A DNA stretch of 64,000 nt from NCBI RefSeq assembly GCF_025490915.1, contig NZ_JANQBA010000015.1, forward strand, positions 1 through 64,000, in the 5' to 3' direction. Shown here piece after piece: positions 9,465 through 18,384 of this stretch. This DNA comes from Lacticaseibacillus parakribbianus. GTDB lineage: Bacteria > Bacillota > Bacilli > Lactobacillales > Lactobacillaceae. A model generated the notes under the pieces. The model ran no database searches. It had not been told where the DNA came from and saw only the letters and a program-made list of their open reading frames with translations. How positions within the stretch are numbered: position 1 is the stretch's first letter; every line of letters begins with the position of its first letter. The position numbers were made by a program, and so were the translations under genes.

Positions 9465-9499
9465 GGTTATCCTCCTCTTGTCAGAAGCATGATGCCGTT

Positions 9500-9536
9500 A
9501 GTCTACCACGTCACGCCCCGTTTGTAAGCCGTTACA
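9500..9536 (-). promoter_or_regulatory. GH35 promoter with overlapping palindromic operator
   Basis: On the minus strand CTTACA (9523-9528), 17 bases, TAGACT (9500-9505). The perfect palindrome TGTAA-GCCG-TTACA style half-sites (9523-9536) overlap the -35. It resembles a cre/LacI-family operator but its centre differs from the standard cre core, so the factor could be CcpA or a local sugar regulator. Confidence 0.5.
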
Positions 9537-9607
9537 CGCCCCTGCCTTCACAAAAAATTCACATTTGTTCGCCACAATGAAAAGTACGATTAATGAAAGA
9601 AGTGGTG

Positions 9608-10837
9608 ATGGTGAAAGAACAGTCAGACAATCAGCAAAATCCTTGGCGGCGCAACCTCTATGTGTTGTGGGGCTGCACCTTCATCGCCGGGGTCGCCTTT
9701 TCAGAGCTGATGCCTTTCATGTCGCTGTACGTCAGCCAGCTGGGGAACTTCACCAAGGCGCAGGTCTCCTTTTACTCGGGGCTGGTCTACGCGGCCACCT
9801 TCCTGGTCACCGCGATTGTGTCACCGATCTGGGGGGCCCTGGCCGATCGCAAGGGTCGCAAAATCATGCTGATTCGCGCGAGCTTCGGCATGGCCACGGC
9901 GATGTTTCTGATGGGGCTTGCGACCAACATCTGGCAGCTGATCGCGCTGCGAGCCCTGCAAGGCCTGTTTTCCGGCTTCATCAGCAACGCTCAGGCCCTG
10001 ATTGCCGCCCAGACGCCGCGTGAAAACGCCGGCAAGGCGCTGGGGACGTTGGTCACCGGGTCGACGTCGGGGATGCTGATGGGCCCGATTCTCGGTGGCG
10101 CGTTGGCGTCGGTCTTCTCCATCCGCAACACCTTCTTCATCACCGCCGGCCTCCTGTTCGTCGCCGGGCTGCTGTCGGCGACCCTGGTGACCGAACACTT
10201 CGTTCCCATCGCCAAGCCCAAGGCGGCCGGCAAGGGGCTGCTCGGCGGCCTGCTCGGGCAGTTCCAAAATCCCAAGCTGATCGTCGTCTTGCTGTTTTCC
10301 ACCCTGTTCGTGCAGCTGGGCAACACCTCGATTGCGCCGATCATCAGCCTGTACGTCAAGGAGCTGATGCACAACGGCGGGGCCGTCGCCTTCGTCGCCG
10401 GCATCATCGCGGCCCTGCCCGGCATCTCCAACATTTTGGCCGCGCCGCGGCTGGGGGCTTACGGCGACAAGCACGGCTCGGGCAAGATCCTGATGGCCGG
10501 CTACCTGTTTGCGGTGCTGGTCTACTTCCCGCAAGGCTTCGTCACCAGCATCTGGGCCCTCGGGTTCCTGCGGCTGTTGGTCGGCATCTCGGACGGCGCG
10601 TTGTTCCCGACGATTCAGACGCTACTGACTAAGAACTCACCCGCCAGCGCGACCTCCGCGATTTTCTCTTGGAACCAGTCCTTCCAGGCCCTCGGCAACA
10701 TGTTCGGGTCGCTGCTCGGCGGTACGCTGGCCGGACTGTTCGACTACAACGTCGTGTTCATCTCCACCGCCTGCATGCTGCTGATCAACTTGCTCATGTT
10801 GTGGTTCGCGGCACCGAGCCTGCGCCATGCCCGGTAG
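9608..10837 (+). CDS. MFS-family drug/solute exporter (DHA1 type)
   Basis: About 409 residues with twelve predicted membrane segments. The MFS signature between segments 2 and 3 (GALADRKGRKIMLIRASFG) and motif C of antiporters in segment 5 (GPILGGALASVF) mark it as a proton-coupled exporter like PmrA/MdtG; the substrate is unknown. The start is uncertain: ATG 9593 has no ribosome site, whereas ATG 9608 follows AGAAGTGG. It is divergent from the GH35 gene and ends in a clear terminator, so it is monocistronic. Confidence 0.87.
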   Translation: MVKEQSDNQQNPWRRNLYVLWGCTFIAGVAFSELMPFMSLYVSQLGNFTKAQVSFYSGLVYAATFLVTAIVSPIWGALADRKGRKIMLIRASFGMATAMFLMGLATNIWQLIALRALQGLFSGFISNAQALIAAQTPRENAGKALGTLVTGSTSGMLMGPILGGALASVFSIRNTFFITAGLLFVAGLLSATLVTEHFVPIAKPKAAGKGLLGGLLGQFQNPKLIVVLLFSTLFVQLGNTSIAPIISLYVKELMHNGGAVAFVAGIIAALPGISNILAAPRLGAYGDKHGSGKILMAGYLFAVLVYFPQGFVTSIWALGFLRLLVGISDGALFPTIQTLLTKNSPASATSAIFSWNQSFQALGNMFGSLLGGTLAGLFDYNVVFISTACMLLINLLMLWFAAPSLRHAR

Positions 10838-10843
10838 TGCCGG

Positions 10844-10875
10844 ACGCCTCGCCAATTTTGCGAGGCGTTTTTTTT
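10844..10875 (+). terminator. Terminator of the MFS gene
   Basis: ACGCCTCGC/GCGAGGCGT stem with a 7-base loop followed by eight T residues. Confidence 0.9.
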
Positions 10876-10879
10876 CGCG

Positions 10880-10917
10880 CGAAAACGCTTTGCACCGGCG
10901 GCCTTTCGTGGTATCTT
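10880..10917 (+). promoter_or_regulatory. Promoter of the barrel-protein gene, with a cre-like sequence
   Basis: TTGCAC (10890-10895), 16-base spacer, TATCTT (10912-10917). CGAAAACGCTTTGC (10880-10893) overlaps the -35 and partly matches the catabolite-responsive consensus. The cre reading is weak. Confidence 0.45.
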
Positions 10918-10943
10918 CAGGGCAAAACCCAAGGAGGCAGCCC

Positions 10944-11642
10944 ATGACTGACCGGCCCATCATCCCCAACCTCACCTCCGCCTTGCGCGACCACATCGTC
11001 GAATCCCCCGACGTGATTCGCAAGGCGTCTGGCATTCGCCTGTTCGGCAAGCGAATCAAAACCATCGTCTACTCCACCGACGTCGCGGTGATCGCCAACT
11101 GCGACGCCGACGCCATTCTCGCCGTCTACCCCTGGACGCCCAACACCCGCATCCTCGACGCCATCAGCCGCGTCGCCAACGTGCCGATTCTGGCTGGGGT
11201 CGGCGGTGGCCTGACCAAGGGGCTGCGCTCGGCCACCGTCGCCCGCTTCGCCGAGGAGAACGGGGCCCAGGCGGTGGTGCTCAACGCCCCGACCAGCCTG
11301 GAGACGCTGCGCAGCGTCCGGCGCATCGTCGATATTCCGATTTTTTACACGGTGGTCAACCAAACGCCGAACCTCGCCGCCTACCTTGATGCCGGCGTCA
11401 ACGCCTTGAACATCGCCGGCGGCCGCGACACGGCGGCGCTGGTCGCCTGGGCCCGAACCCAGCTGGCGGACGTCGATCCGCACTTTCCAATCATCGCGTC
11501 CGGTGGCAAAACCGACGCGCAGATCGAAGCCACGATTCAGGCCGGGGCCAACGCAATCACCTACACGGCTTACGGCATGACCGAAAAGACCTTCCACGAG
11601 AAAATGGCGAAGTACCGCGACGAACAGGCCCCACAGGACTGA
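10944..11642 (+). CDS. Conserved TIM-barrel-like protein of unknown function
   Basis: A 232-residue protein with a strong ribosome site (AAGGAGGCAGCCC). It starts MTDRPIIPNLTSALRDHIVE. The alternating strand/helix pattern and glycine-rich segments (VPILAGVGGGLTKGL, VNALNIAGGRDTAAL, FPIIASGGKTDAQIEATIQA) look like a phosphate-binding (beta/alpha)8 barrel. Homologues in lactobacilli are annotated only as hydrolase or hypothetical (recalled, not searched). I cannot assign a reaction. It has its own promoter and a bidirectional terminator shared with pepN. Confidence 0.75.
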   Translation: MTDRPIIPNLTSALRDHIVESPDVIRKASGIRLFGKRIKTIVYSTDVAVIANCDADAILAVYPWTPNTRILDAISRVANVPILAGVGGGLTKGLRSATVARFAEENGAQAVVLNAPTSLETLRSVRRIVDIPIFYTVVNQTPNLAAYLDAGVNALNIAGGRDTAALVAWARTQLADVDPHFPIIASGGKTDAQIEATIQAGANAITYTAYGMTEKTFHEKMAKYRDEQAPQD

Positions 11643-11660
11643 GTCGCGCCAACCACACAA

Positions 11661-11698
11661 AAAAAATCAGTTGCCGGCAATGCGGCAACTGATTTTTT
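11661..11698. terminator. Bidirectional terminator
   Basis: AAAAAATCAGTTGCCG paired with CGGCAACTGATTTTTT, between convergent genes. Confidence 0.92.
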
Positions 11699-11706
11699 GG
11701 TGCGGT

Positions 11707-14235
11707 TTACTTGGTGGCCTCGGCCACCGCGGCGTTAACCGCGGCGCCTTCCGCCGCGATCAGGGCGACGCGACCGGCGATGGCCTTAGTGTCCATCGCG
11801 ATCTCGCGACCCAGGCCCGGCACGTCCTTCTTGGGTTCGAAGAAGGCCTTGAACTCGGCCAGGCGTTCCGGCGTGTAGAAGCGACCGGCGGAAACGGTGA
11901 TGTAGGTGGTGAATTCCATGTCGCCACCGACCGTTTTTTCAAGCCAGGACCACTCCGTCCGCAGCCAGTCCCAGGCCGCCTCTTGGGCAACCGGGTTGGC
12001 GAGCAGGCCGGCGTACCAGCCGCGCAGGTCCTGCGGCTTGATGGTGTCGGCGTCCTCGAAGACGTCGATCAGCCGCCCAATCAACACCGTATCCTGCGTG
12101 TCCGTCAAGGCGTAGGCAATCGCGGCCTTGTAGTTCGGATCGGCGGACGTGCGGTAGTCGCGGAGCAGCTTCTCGAACAGCTCCACGCTTGCGTGCCAGC
12201 GAACCTCGCTGGCCAGGATGTACGGCCGGGTGTTGGCCGGCAGGTCCTTGGGCTCGCTCGCCTTGGCGAAGGCGGCGTGAGCCCCGGCCACCGTGGCCGG
12301 GTCGCCGGCGTAGGCCGCCGCACTCAGGATAATCGGCCGGGCCAGCTGGTCGTTGTTGGACTCACCATCAACCGGGGCCCAACCCAGCCGCGCAACGTGG
12401 GCGGCGGTCAGCTTGGTGAACAGCGCCTTGAGCGCCTTTTCCTCGGCCGAATCCGGGGTCGTGAACTTCTTGAGCATGTTCGCGAGGCCAAAGACGGCGC
12501 TGAGCACAACGGCGGAGGTGCTGTCGGCAAACTCCGTCAAAAGCGGCACGACGGTCGCGTAAGAAATCTGACCGCCTTCCGCCAGCAGGCGCTGGTCCTG
12601 CAGCAGCTGGAGCTGAGAAATCGGGTCGAGTGCTTGGGCGGTGGCCAAAAGGTCCGCCAAAAGCGTCGCGTCGTACTTGACGATGAAGTGCGACTCGTTG
12701 CCGACGTTCAAGCGGAACGGCTTGCCGGCGGCCTCGCGCAGCGCTTGGTAATCCCCGAGCTCAAGCGTCTGGGTGGTCATCAGCTGCGGCGTCGCGTAGT
12801 TGCCGTTCAACGGGATCTGCCACTGGCGGCCGGTGTCTTCACCGTCGCCGATGAAGAACTGCTTTTGGCTCAAGGTGAGCTTGCCGTCAACCACGGCGGC
12901 GGTCACCACCGGGTAGCCGGACTGCTCAAGCCAGCCGTGCATGATGGTGCCAAGGTCGATGCCCGCGGCCTCGCCCAGGGCGGCCCAGAGGTCGGACCCG
13001 GCGGCGTTGCCGTACTGATGCGCGTCGAAGTAGGCCTTCAAGCCCTTGCGCAGCGCCGCGTCGCCAATCAGGCCACGGACCATCACCAGCATCCGCGCCC
13101 CCTTGGCGTAGACAATCGCGCCGTCGAAAAGCGCGTCGATTTCGGCCGGGTCCTCCACCTGCATGTGAACGGACTGAACGCCAGGCGTCGCGTCGCGGCG
13201 CAGGGCGGACGGCGCATCGCCGGTCTGGAAGGTTTCCCAGATGTGCCAGTCGGGCTCGAGGGCGTCGATGGCGACGAATTCCATCATGTTGGCGAAGCTT
13301 TCGTTCAGCCACAGGTCGTCCCACCACTTCATGGTGACCAGGTCGCCGAACCACTGGTGAGCCAACTCATGGGCGATCACGGTGCCGATCTGCTGCTTTT
13401 GACGCAGCGTCGAGTTGCTCGGGTCCAGAGTCAGGTAGGCCTCGCGGTAGGTGACCAGCCCCCAGTTCTCCATCGCGCCGGCGGAAAAGTCCGGCAGCCC
13501 CAGCTGGTAGGAGTGCGGCAGCGGGTACGGGGTCTGGTAGAAGTCCTCGTAAAACTCGATCGACCGCTTGGCGATGTCCAGGGCGAAGTCGAGCTCTTCT
13601 GGCTTGTGGGCCTTGGTGGTGAAAACGCCGATTTCAACGCCGGAGTTGGTCTTGGTCAGCTTCTTTTGCATGTCACCGAAGGCAAAGGCCACCAGGTACG
13701 TGGACATCTTGCGGGTGGTGTCGAAGTAGTGGACGCCGCCTTCTTCCTTGACCTCTGGCATGTTGGCGATCACGGTTTCGCCCGGCTGCTCGTCGAACTT
13801 GATGGCCAGATCGAAGGTCGCCTTAGCCTCCGGCTCGTCGACGCCTGGGAAGGCCTGCCGCGCCGCGGTGGTTTCAAACTGGGTGCCGATCAGCTGCTTT
13901 TTGACGCCAGCGACCTCGTAGTAAGATGGGTAAATCCCCATCATGGTGTCGGTCAAAGGCGCCGTGTAGTCGACGGTCAGCGTCACGTCGCCGGCGGCCG
14001 GCAGCGTGATCGCGATGGTCTGCGCCGCGTTATCCACGGTGAACGGCACGGCCGCGCCGTCCGCTTCAACGGCGCTGACGGTCAGGTCCTTTTGGTTGAG
14101 CCGAATCTCGGCCGCCGTGGCGTGACCTTCAATCGTCGTCTTGCCGGCGATCAGCTTGGTCTGGCGGTCGACATCCAAGTAGAGGTCGTAATGGGTCGGC
14201 TGGAAAGTCTCATACAAATGCTTCGTCGCTGTCAT
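11707..14235 (-). CDS. pepN: Aminopeptidase N (M1 zinc metallopeptidase)
   Basis: An 842-residue cytoplasmic aminopeptidase that removes N-terminal residues from casein-derived and other peptides. The substrate-anchoring GAMEN motif is at 253-257, and the zinc site HELAH at 289-293 has its distal glutamate at E312 (WLNESFANMM). All catalytic residues are present. Length matches lactic-acid-bacterial PepN (about 845). The start ATG 14235 has the ribosome site GGAGGATATT; the 14 upstream codons in frame have none. The 220 bases upstream are very GC-rich and hold no gene I can support. It is monocistronic, ending at a bidirectional terminator. Confidence 0.97.
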   Translation of the reverse strand: MTATKHLYETFQPTHYDLYLDVDRQTKLIAGKTTIEGHATAAEIRLNQKDLTVSAVEADGAAVPFTVDNAAQTIAITLPAAGDVTLTVDYTAPLTDTMMGIYPSYYEVAGVKKQLIGTQFETTAARQAFPGVDEPEAKATFDLAIKFDEQPGETVIANMPEVKEEGGVHYFDTTRKMSTYLVAFAFGDMQKKLTKTNSGVEIGVFTTKAHKPEELDFALDIAKRSIEFYEDFYQTPYPLPHSYQLGLPDFSAGAMENWGLVTYREAYLTLDPSNSTLRQKQQIGTVIAHELAHQWFGDLVTMKWWDDLWLNESFANMMEFVAIDALEPDWHIWETFQTGDAPSALRRDATPGVQSVHMQVEDPAEIDALFDGAIVYAKGARMLVMVRGLIGDAALRKGLKAYFDAHQYGNAAGSDLWAALGEAAGIDLGTIMHGWLEQSGYPVVTAAVVDGKLTLSQKQFFIGDGEDTGRQWQIPLNGNYATPQLMTTQTLELGDYQALREAAGKPFRLNVGNESHFIVKYDATLLADLLATAQALDPISQLQLLQDQRLLAEGGQISYATVVPLLTEFADSTSAVVLSAVFGLANMLKKFTTPDSAEEKALKALFTKLTAAHVARLGWAPVDGESNNDQLARPIILSAAAYAGDPATVAGAHAAFAKASEPKDLPANTRPYILASEVRWHASVELFEKLLRDYRTSADPNYKAAIAYALTDTQDTVLIGRLIDVFEDADTIKPQDLRGWYAGLLANPVAQEAAWDWLRTEWSWLEKTVGGDMEFTTYITVSAGRFYTPERLAEFKAFFEPKKDVPGLGREIAMDTKAIAGRVALIAAEGAAVNAAVAEATK

Positions 14236-14468
14236 AATATCCTCCATAAAATGTAATGTGAATTCATTATAACGCAATCGGATGGCGCCTGCCGCTTTTT
14301 CAGTGCGTCCCCCGTGCGGCCGGGTCGTCGGGCCGCACCCGCTAGCCCGGATCGCGCAACCCGCGCTTCGTCGCGCAGGTCGCCAGGCGCCAGCCGGCCG
14401 GCAACGCGCCGTGGCCCGGGGCCAGGCCGAGCGTCCCGGCAGCTACACCGTCTTTCGCGCCGGCACAC

Positions 14469-14495
14469 AAAAAGCGACCCTCACCAGAGTCGCTT
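14469..14495 (-). terminator. Terminator after tsaE
   Basis: AAGCGAC/GTCGCTT stem followed by a T-run on the minus strand, just past the tsaE stop codon. Confidence 0.85.
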
Positions 14496-14502
14496 GTCGA
14501 AG

Positions 14503-14952
14503 CTAAGTCAGATCGGCCAACAGCGCCTGGGCTCGCGGCCCCACCGCCGTGTAGGAAAGCTGTCGCAGGTCGTCATGCGCCGGATCCTTGTGAAAATGGA
14601 TCATCAGGTAGGCCTCGGGCAGCGCGTCGCCCAGAAACTCGGGCCACTCGACGACGCTGACGCCGTCGCCTTCGAAGTACTCCTCAAGGCCCAAGTCGCC
14701 GGCCCCGCCGTCTTCTAGGCGGTAGATGTCCATGTGGTACAGTGGCAGGCGGCCATCCTGGTACTCGCGAATGATGGTGAACGTCGGGCTCTTGATGTAA
14801 TCGGCGATGCCCAGGCCCGAGGCGAGCCCCTTGGTGAAGCTGGTTTTGCCGGCGCCTAAGTCGCCGTCCAAAAGCAGCACATCCCCGGCCTGAAGTTTGG
14901 CGGCCAGGGCCGTCGCCAGCGCCTGCAGTTGTTGTTCATTCAGTGATTCCAT
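14503..14952 (-). CDS. tsaE: tRNA threonylcarbamoyladenosine biosynthesis ATPase TsaE
   Basis: A 149-residue P-loop ATPase that works with TsaB and TsaD to make t6A37 in ANN-decoding tRNAs. Walker A GDLGAGKT lies at 30-37, followed by the family motifs SPTFTIIREY and LYHMDIYRLE. The ribosome site GGAGGTCACC fixes the start. It follows pta, separated by a terminator, in the ung-pta-tsaE order usual for lactobacilli; some read-through or a weak promoter of its own must drive it. Confidence 0.96.
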   Translation of the reverse strand: MESLNEQQLQALATALAAKLQAGDVLLLDGDLGAGKTSFTKGLASGLGIADYIKSPTFTIIREYQDGRLPLYHMDIYRLEDGGAGDLGLEEYFEGDGVSVVEWPEFLGDALPEAYLMIHFHKDPAHDDLRQLSYTAVGPRAQALLADLT

Positions 14953-14986
14953 GGTGACCTCCAGTCAACGCCCGGTTCCCCGGGGT

Positions 14987-15012
14987 AAAAACACGCCTGC
15001 GAGGCAGGCGTG
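14987..15012 (-). terminator. Terminator between pta and tsaE
   Basis: CACGCCTGC/GCAGGCGTG stem with a 3-base loop, followed by TTTTT on the minus strand. Confidence 0.85.
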
Positions 15013-15029
15013 AGCAAAGCGTGAGCGGC

Positions 15030-16007
15030 CTAGGCCGTGATGTTTTGGGCCGCGGTGATGATGGCCAGCTTGTAGACGTCCTCTTCGTTGCAGCCGCGCG
15101 ACAGGTCGGCGACCGGCGCGTTCAGGCCCTGCAGGATCGGGCCGATGGCCTCAAAGCCGCCGAAGCGCTGCGCGATCTTGTAGCCGATGTTGCCGGCCTG
15201 CAGATCTGGGAAAATGAAAACATTGGCGTTGCCGGCGACCGCCGAATCCGGCGCCTTGAGCTTGGCGACGCTTGGCACAAAGGCGGCGTCGAACTGCAGC
15301 TCGCCGTCAAGCGCCAGGTCCGGGGCCAGCTCGTGGGCAATCTTGGTGGCCTCAACCACCTTGTCGACCTGAGGCGCCTTGGCGGAACCCTTGGTGGAGA
15401 AGCTCAGCATCGCAACCTTGGGATCGATGTCGAACAGCTTGGCCGTGCGAGCGGATTCCACCGCAATCTCGGCCAGTTCCTGGGCGTTGGGGTCGATGTT
15501 GATCGCGTTGTCGGCGAACAGGTAACGCTCGTCGCGACCGCGCTGCATGATGAACGCGCCGCTGATGCGCGAGGCATCCGGCCGGGTCTTCACGATCTGC
15601 AGGGCCGGGCGAACGGTATCCGCGGTGCTGTGAACGGCGCCGGACACCATGCCGTTGGCCTTGCCCATGTACACCAGCATTGTGCCGAAGTAGTTGGGAT
15701 CTTGCACCATCGTGGCGGCCTGCTCCGGCGTCGCCTTGCCCTTGCGGCGGTCGACGAAGGCCGCGGCCATTTCGTCGTGAATCGGGTCGGTCGCCGGGTC
15801 GCGCAGTTCGACGCGGGAGAGGTCGAAGCCCTTGGCCGTGGCGACTTCGCGAATCGCGTCCAGGTTGCCCAAGATGATTGGCTTAATCAGGCCATCGGCG
15901 GCCAGCCGAACGGCGGCGCCGATAATCCGTGGGTCTGTGCCTTCGGGGAAAACGATAGTCAGGTTTTTGCCGGAAATTTTTTGTTTCAAACTGTCAAATA
16001 AATCCAA
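15030..16007 (-). CDS. pta: Phosphate acetyltransferase
   Basis: Interconverts acetyl-CoA and acetyl phosphate. The 325-residue protein is the short Pta form without a DRTGG domain. It starts LDLFDSLKQKISGKN and carries LTIVFPEGTDPR and, near the C-terminus, ANVFIFPDLQAGNIGYKIAQ. The start is a TTG at 16007, seven bases after GGAGGG; a TTG at 16022 in the same frame would lie upstream of that ribosome site. Promoter and terminator are both clear, so it is largely a single-gene unit between ung and tsaE. Confidence 0.96.
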   Translation of the reverse strand: MDLFDSLKQKISGKNLTIVFPEGTDPRIIGAAVRLAADGLIKPIILGNLDAIREVATAKGFDLSRVELRDPATDPIHDEMAAAFVDRRKGKATPEQAATMVQDPNYFGTMLVYMGKANGMVSGAVHSTADTVRPALQIVKTRPDASRISGAFIMQRGRDERYLFADNAINIDPNAQELAEIAVESARTAKLFDIDPKVAMLSFSTKGSAKAPQVDKVVEATKIAHELAPDLALDGELQFDAAFVPSVAKLKAPDSAVAGNANVFIFPDLQAGNIGYKIAQRFGGFEAIGPILQGLNAPVADLSRGCNEEDVYKLAIITAAQNITA

Positions 16008-16063
16008 GAGCGGTCCCTCCAAATGTCTTTTGCCAATGTTAGCGCATCCACGCTTCGCTGACT

Positions 16064-16092
16064 ATCATACCAGTCCCGCGGCGTGACGGCAA
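16064..16092 (-). promoter_or_regulatory. pta promoter
   Basis: TTGCCG (16087-16092), 17-base spacer, TATGAT (16064-16069) on the minus strand, about 55 bases upstream of the TTG start. Confidence 0.7.
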
Positions 16093-16139
16093 TGACTACG
16101 CTTACTTTATGAGACAGTTTTGACCCAAATTGAAACACT

Positions 16140-16823
16140 TCAGGCCTCGGGTACCGCCGGCAGCCGCCAGTCGATCGGCGCCTGTCCCAGCCGGGCCAGC
16201 GCCGCGTTGGTCTTGGAGAACGGCTTGCTGCCAAAGAATCCGCGGTAGGCCGACAACGGGCTGGGGTGGACGGACGAGATGATCGCGTTTTTGCTGGTGT
16301 CGATCAAGGCCGCCTTGGCCTTGGCCGCGCTGCCCCACAGGATGAACACGACGCCGCCGCGGTCCGATAAGGCCGCAATCGCCGCGTCGGTCAGCTCCTC
16401 CCAGCCCTGATGCTGGTGGGAGTATGCCTGCCCGGCCCGGACGGTCAGCACCGCGTTGAGCAAAAGCACCCCTTGCTGGGCCCAGGCCTTCAGGTAGCCG
16501 TGGGTCACCGGGGCGATGCCTAAGTCGTCTTGCAACTCCTTGTAAATGTTGACCAGAGACGGCGGCAGCGCCACCCCCGGGGCGACGGCGAAGCTCGCCC
16601 CCACCGCCTGGTTGGGCCCGTGGTACGGGTCCTGGCCGAGGATCACGACCTTGGTGGCCGCAAAGCTGGTCCATTCGAAGGCCTGGAAAATGTGGTGCAT
16701 CTCCGGGTAGATGGTCGCAGTGGCGTACTCCTGCTTGAGAAACTGGTGCAGCCGGCGGTAGGTTGGCCCGGCGAACACCGGTGCCAGCACCGTCTGCCAG
16801 TCGTTGTGAATCAAGGTTTTCAT
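16140..16823 (-). CDS. ung: Uracil-DNA glycosylase
   Basis: A 227-residue family 1 UDG that removes uracil from DNA to begin base-excision repair. The water-activating motif GQDPYHGP is at 63-70 (D65) and the minor-groove loop [14 protein letters not shown] has its histidine at 186; both are intact. The start ATG 16823 has the ribosome site CAGGGAGGATTCGCC; the longer open frame reaches into the divergent HAD gene region and is rejected. First gene of the ung-pta-tsaE group. Confidence 0.96.
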   Translation of the reverse strand: MKTLIHNDWQTVLAPVFAGPTYRRLHQFLKQEYATATIYPEMHHIFQAFEWTSFAATKVVILGQDPYHGPNQAVGASFAVAPGVALPPSLVNIYKELQDDLGIAPVTHGYLKAWAQQGVLLLNAVLTVRAGQAYSHQHQGWEELTDAAIAALSDRGGVVFILWGSAAKAKAALIDTSKNAIISSVHPSPLSAYRGFFGSKPFSKTNAALARLGQAPIDWRLPAVPEA

Positions 16824-16931
16824 GGCGAATCCTCCCTGACTAGTGTACAAAAGCAAACGCCGCTTGGCTACCTTCCACACGGGATTCGTGCTACTCTTTA
16901 AGTAGCCACTCACCCAAAGGAGGAACCCCAC

Positions 16932-17828
16932 GTGATTAAGATCATTGCCTCAGACATGGACGGCACCTTGCTCAACGACCAGATGCAAGTCAGCCCGGCC
17001 AACGCCGCCGCCATTCGCCGCGCCCAAGCCGGCGGCATCGAGTTCATGGTGGCCACCGGCCGCGCTTTGGCCGAGGCCCAGCCGCTGATGGCGGCCCACG
17101 ACCTGCACCCGGCCTTCATCACCCTGAACGGGGCCCGGGTGTTCGATGCCGAAGGGTCGCTCAAGGTCGACGTGCCGCTGACGCCGGCCAGCGTGTCGCG
17201 CATCACCACGCTTTTGGACGCCGACCACCTCTACTACGAGCTGGTCACGGCCACCGGCGTCGTGTCCAACAGCAAGGTCTCGCGTATCCAAAATATCGCC
17301 GACCTGCTGGTGAACCTGAACCCGGACACCACCTACAAAATCGCCGTCGCCCTGGCCGCCGCGCGACTTGAGCTGATGAACATCACCTACGTGCCGGATT
17401 ACGCGCCGCTGTTGGCCGACCCGAACGTCGAAATCATGAAGATCATCGCCTTTTCAAGCGCCGGGCAGCAGGTGCTGGCCGGGCCCAAGGCGGCGCTTGA
17501 GGCCCAAGGCGACCTGATCGTCACCGCCAGCGCCGAAACCAACATCGAGATCAACGACCGCCGCGCCCAAAAAGGCCTGGCGCTGGCCGCCTACGCCGCT
17601 CAGCAAGGCGTGACGATGGCCGAGTGCATGGCCATCGGCGACAACCTCAACGACGCGTCGATGATCCAACGCGCAGGCTTTGGGGTGGCGATGGGCAACG
17701 CCGTGCCGGCCATCAAGCAGCTGGCTTGGGCCACAACCGGCACCAACACCGAAGACGGCGTCGCCCAGGCGATCGACCGCGCCCTTGAGATCAACCGCCA
17801 GGAGGCAGACGATGGATTACTACATTGA
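16932..17828 (+). CDS. Cof-type HAD-superfamily phosphatase
   Basis: A 298-residue HAD hydrolase of the Cof (type IIB cap) group. Motif I DMDGT has D8 (nucleophile) and D10, and motif IV is GDNLNDASM near the C-terminus. Such enzymes dephosphorylate sugar phosphates or FMN-like compounds; the substrate is unknown. The start is GTG 16932 with the ribosome site AAAGGAGGAACCCCAC. Its end overlaps the next gene by 17 bases, indicating coupled translation. Divergent from ung. Confidence 0.92.
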   Translation: MIKIIASDMDGTLLNDQMQVSPANAAAIRRAQAGGIEFMVATGRALAEAQPLMAAHDLHPAFITLNGARVFDAEGSLKVDVPLTPASVSRITTLLDADHLYYELVTATGVVSNSKVSRIQNIADLLVNLNPDTTYKIAVALAAARLELMNITYVPDYAPLLADPNVEIMKIIAFSSAGQQVLAGPKAALEAQGDLIVTASAETNIEINDRRAQKGLALAAYAAQQGVTMAECMAIGDNLNDASMIQRAGFGVAMGNAVPAIKQLAWATTGTNTEDGVAQAIDRALEINRQEADDGLLH

Positions 17829-18330
17829 TGCCCAGGCGCTGCACGACGGCGGCATGACGGTGGTCAAGGACGCCGCCTTTCGCCCCGCCTTCATCCTGAA
17901 CGGCCGCCACGGGCTGGCCAACGACGGCTTCAACCTGCACACCATCGACGGCACTCACGTCGGCAGCATCCGCCAACGCACCGTGGGGATGTTCCCGCGC
18001 TACGACCTGTACCTCAGCCAGTCGCGAGTCGGCTCGGTGAAAAAAATGTTCGGCGTCTGGCACGAGTTCGTCTTCGTCTCCGATCTCAACTGGATGATCA
18101 TCGGCAACATGCTGGCCAATAACTACCGCATCTACCACGGCATGAAGGCGGTCACCACCATCGCCGCGGTCGGCGCGGCGACCGGCACTACCTTCAAAAT
18201 CGCGATCAAGGACCAAAAAGACGCGCCGGCCGGCATTTTGCTGGCCGCGATTTTGGACCGCTGGCGCCAGATCTACCAGGCCAACCCGCTGGTTCGCCAC
18301 GACCCCGCCAGCATCAGCTACGGCGTGTGA
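17812..18330 (+). CDS. LURP-one-related (YxjI-like) protein
   Basis: A 172-residue protein of the LURP-one/Tubby-like C-terminal fold: short beta strands such as AFILNGRHGLANDGFNLHTI, GTHVGSIRQRTVGMFPRYDLYL and FVFVSDLNWMIIGNMLANNYRIYH, and the closing helix GILLAAILDRWRQIY. The biochemical role of the bacterial family is unknown; membrane-lipid binding has been suggested for the fold. The start ATG 17812 has an excellent ribosome site (CAGGAGGCAGACG) inside the HAD gene, so both form an operon ended by a strong terminator. Confidence 0.85.
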   Translation: MDYYIDAQALHDGGMTVVKDAAFRPAFILNGRHGLANDGFNLHTIDGTHVGSIRQRTVGMFPRYDLYLSQSRVGSVKKMFGVWHEFVFVSDLNWMIIGNMLANNYRIYHGMKAVTTIAAVGAATGTTFKIAIKDQKDAPAGILLAAILDRWRQIYQANPLVRHDPASISYGV

Positions 18331-18340
18331 CGCCGCGGCC

Positions 18341-18378
18341 AAAAACGAAGCCACCTCACGCGAGGTGGCTTCGTTTTT
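18341..18378. terminator. Bidirectional terminator
   Basis: AAAAACGAAGCCACCTC paired with GAGGTGGCTTCGTTTTT (17-base stem, 4-base loop) between convergent genes. Confidence 0.93.
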
Positions 18379-18384
18379 GGCTTG

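Noticed and set aside
11671-14256. 861-codon open frame opposite pepN
   Set aside because: Antisense shadow; PepN motifs are intact on the minus strand.
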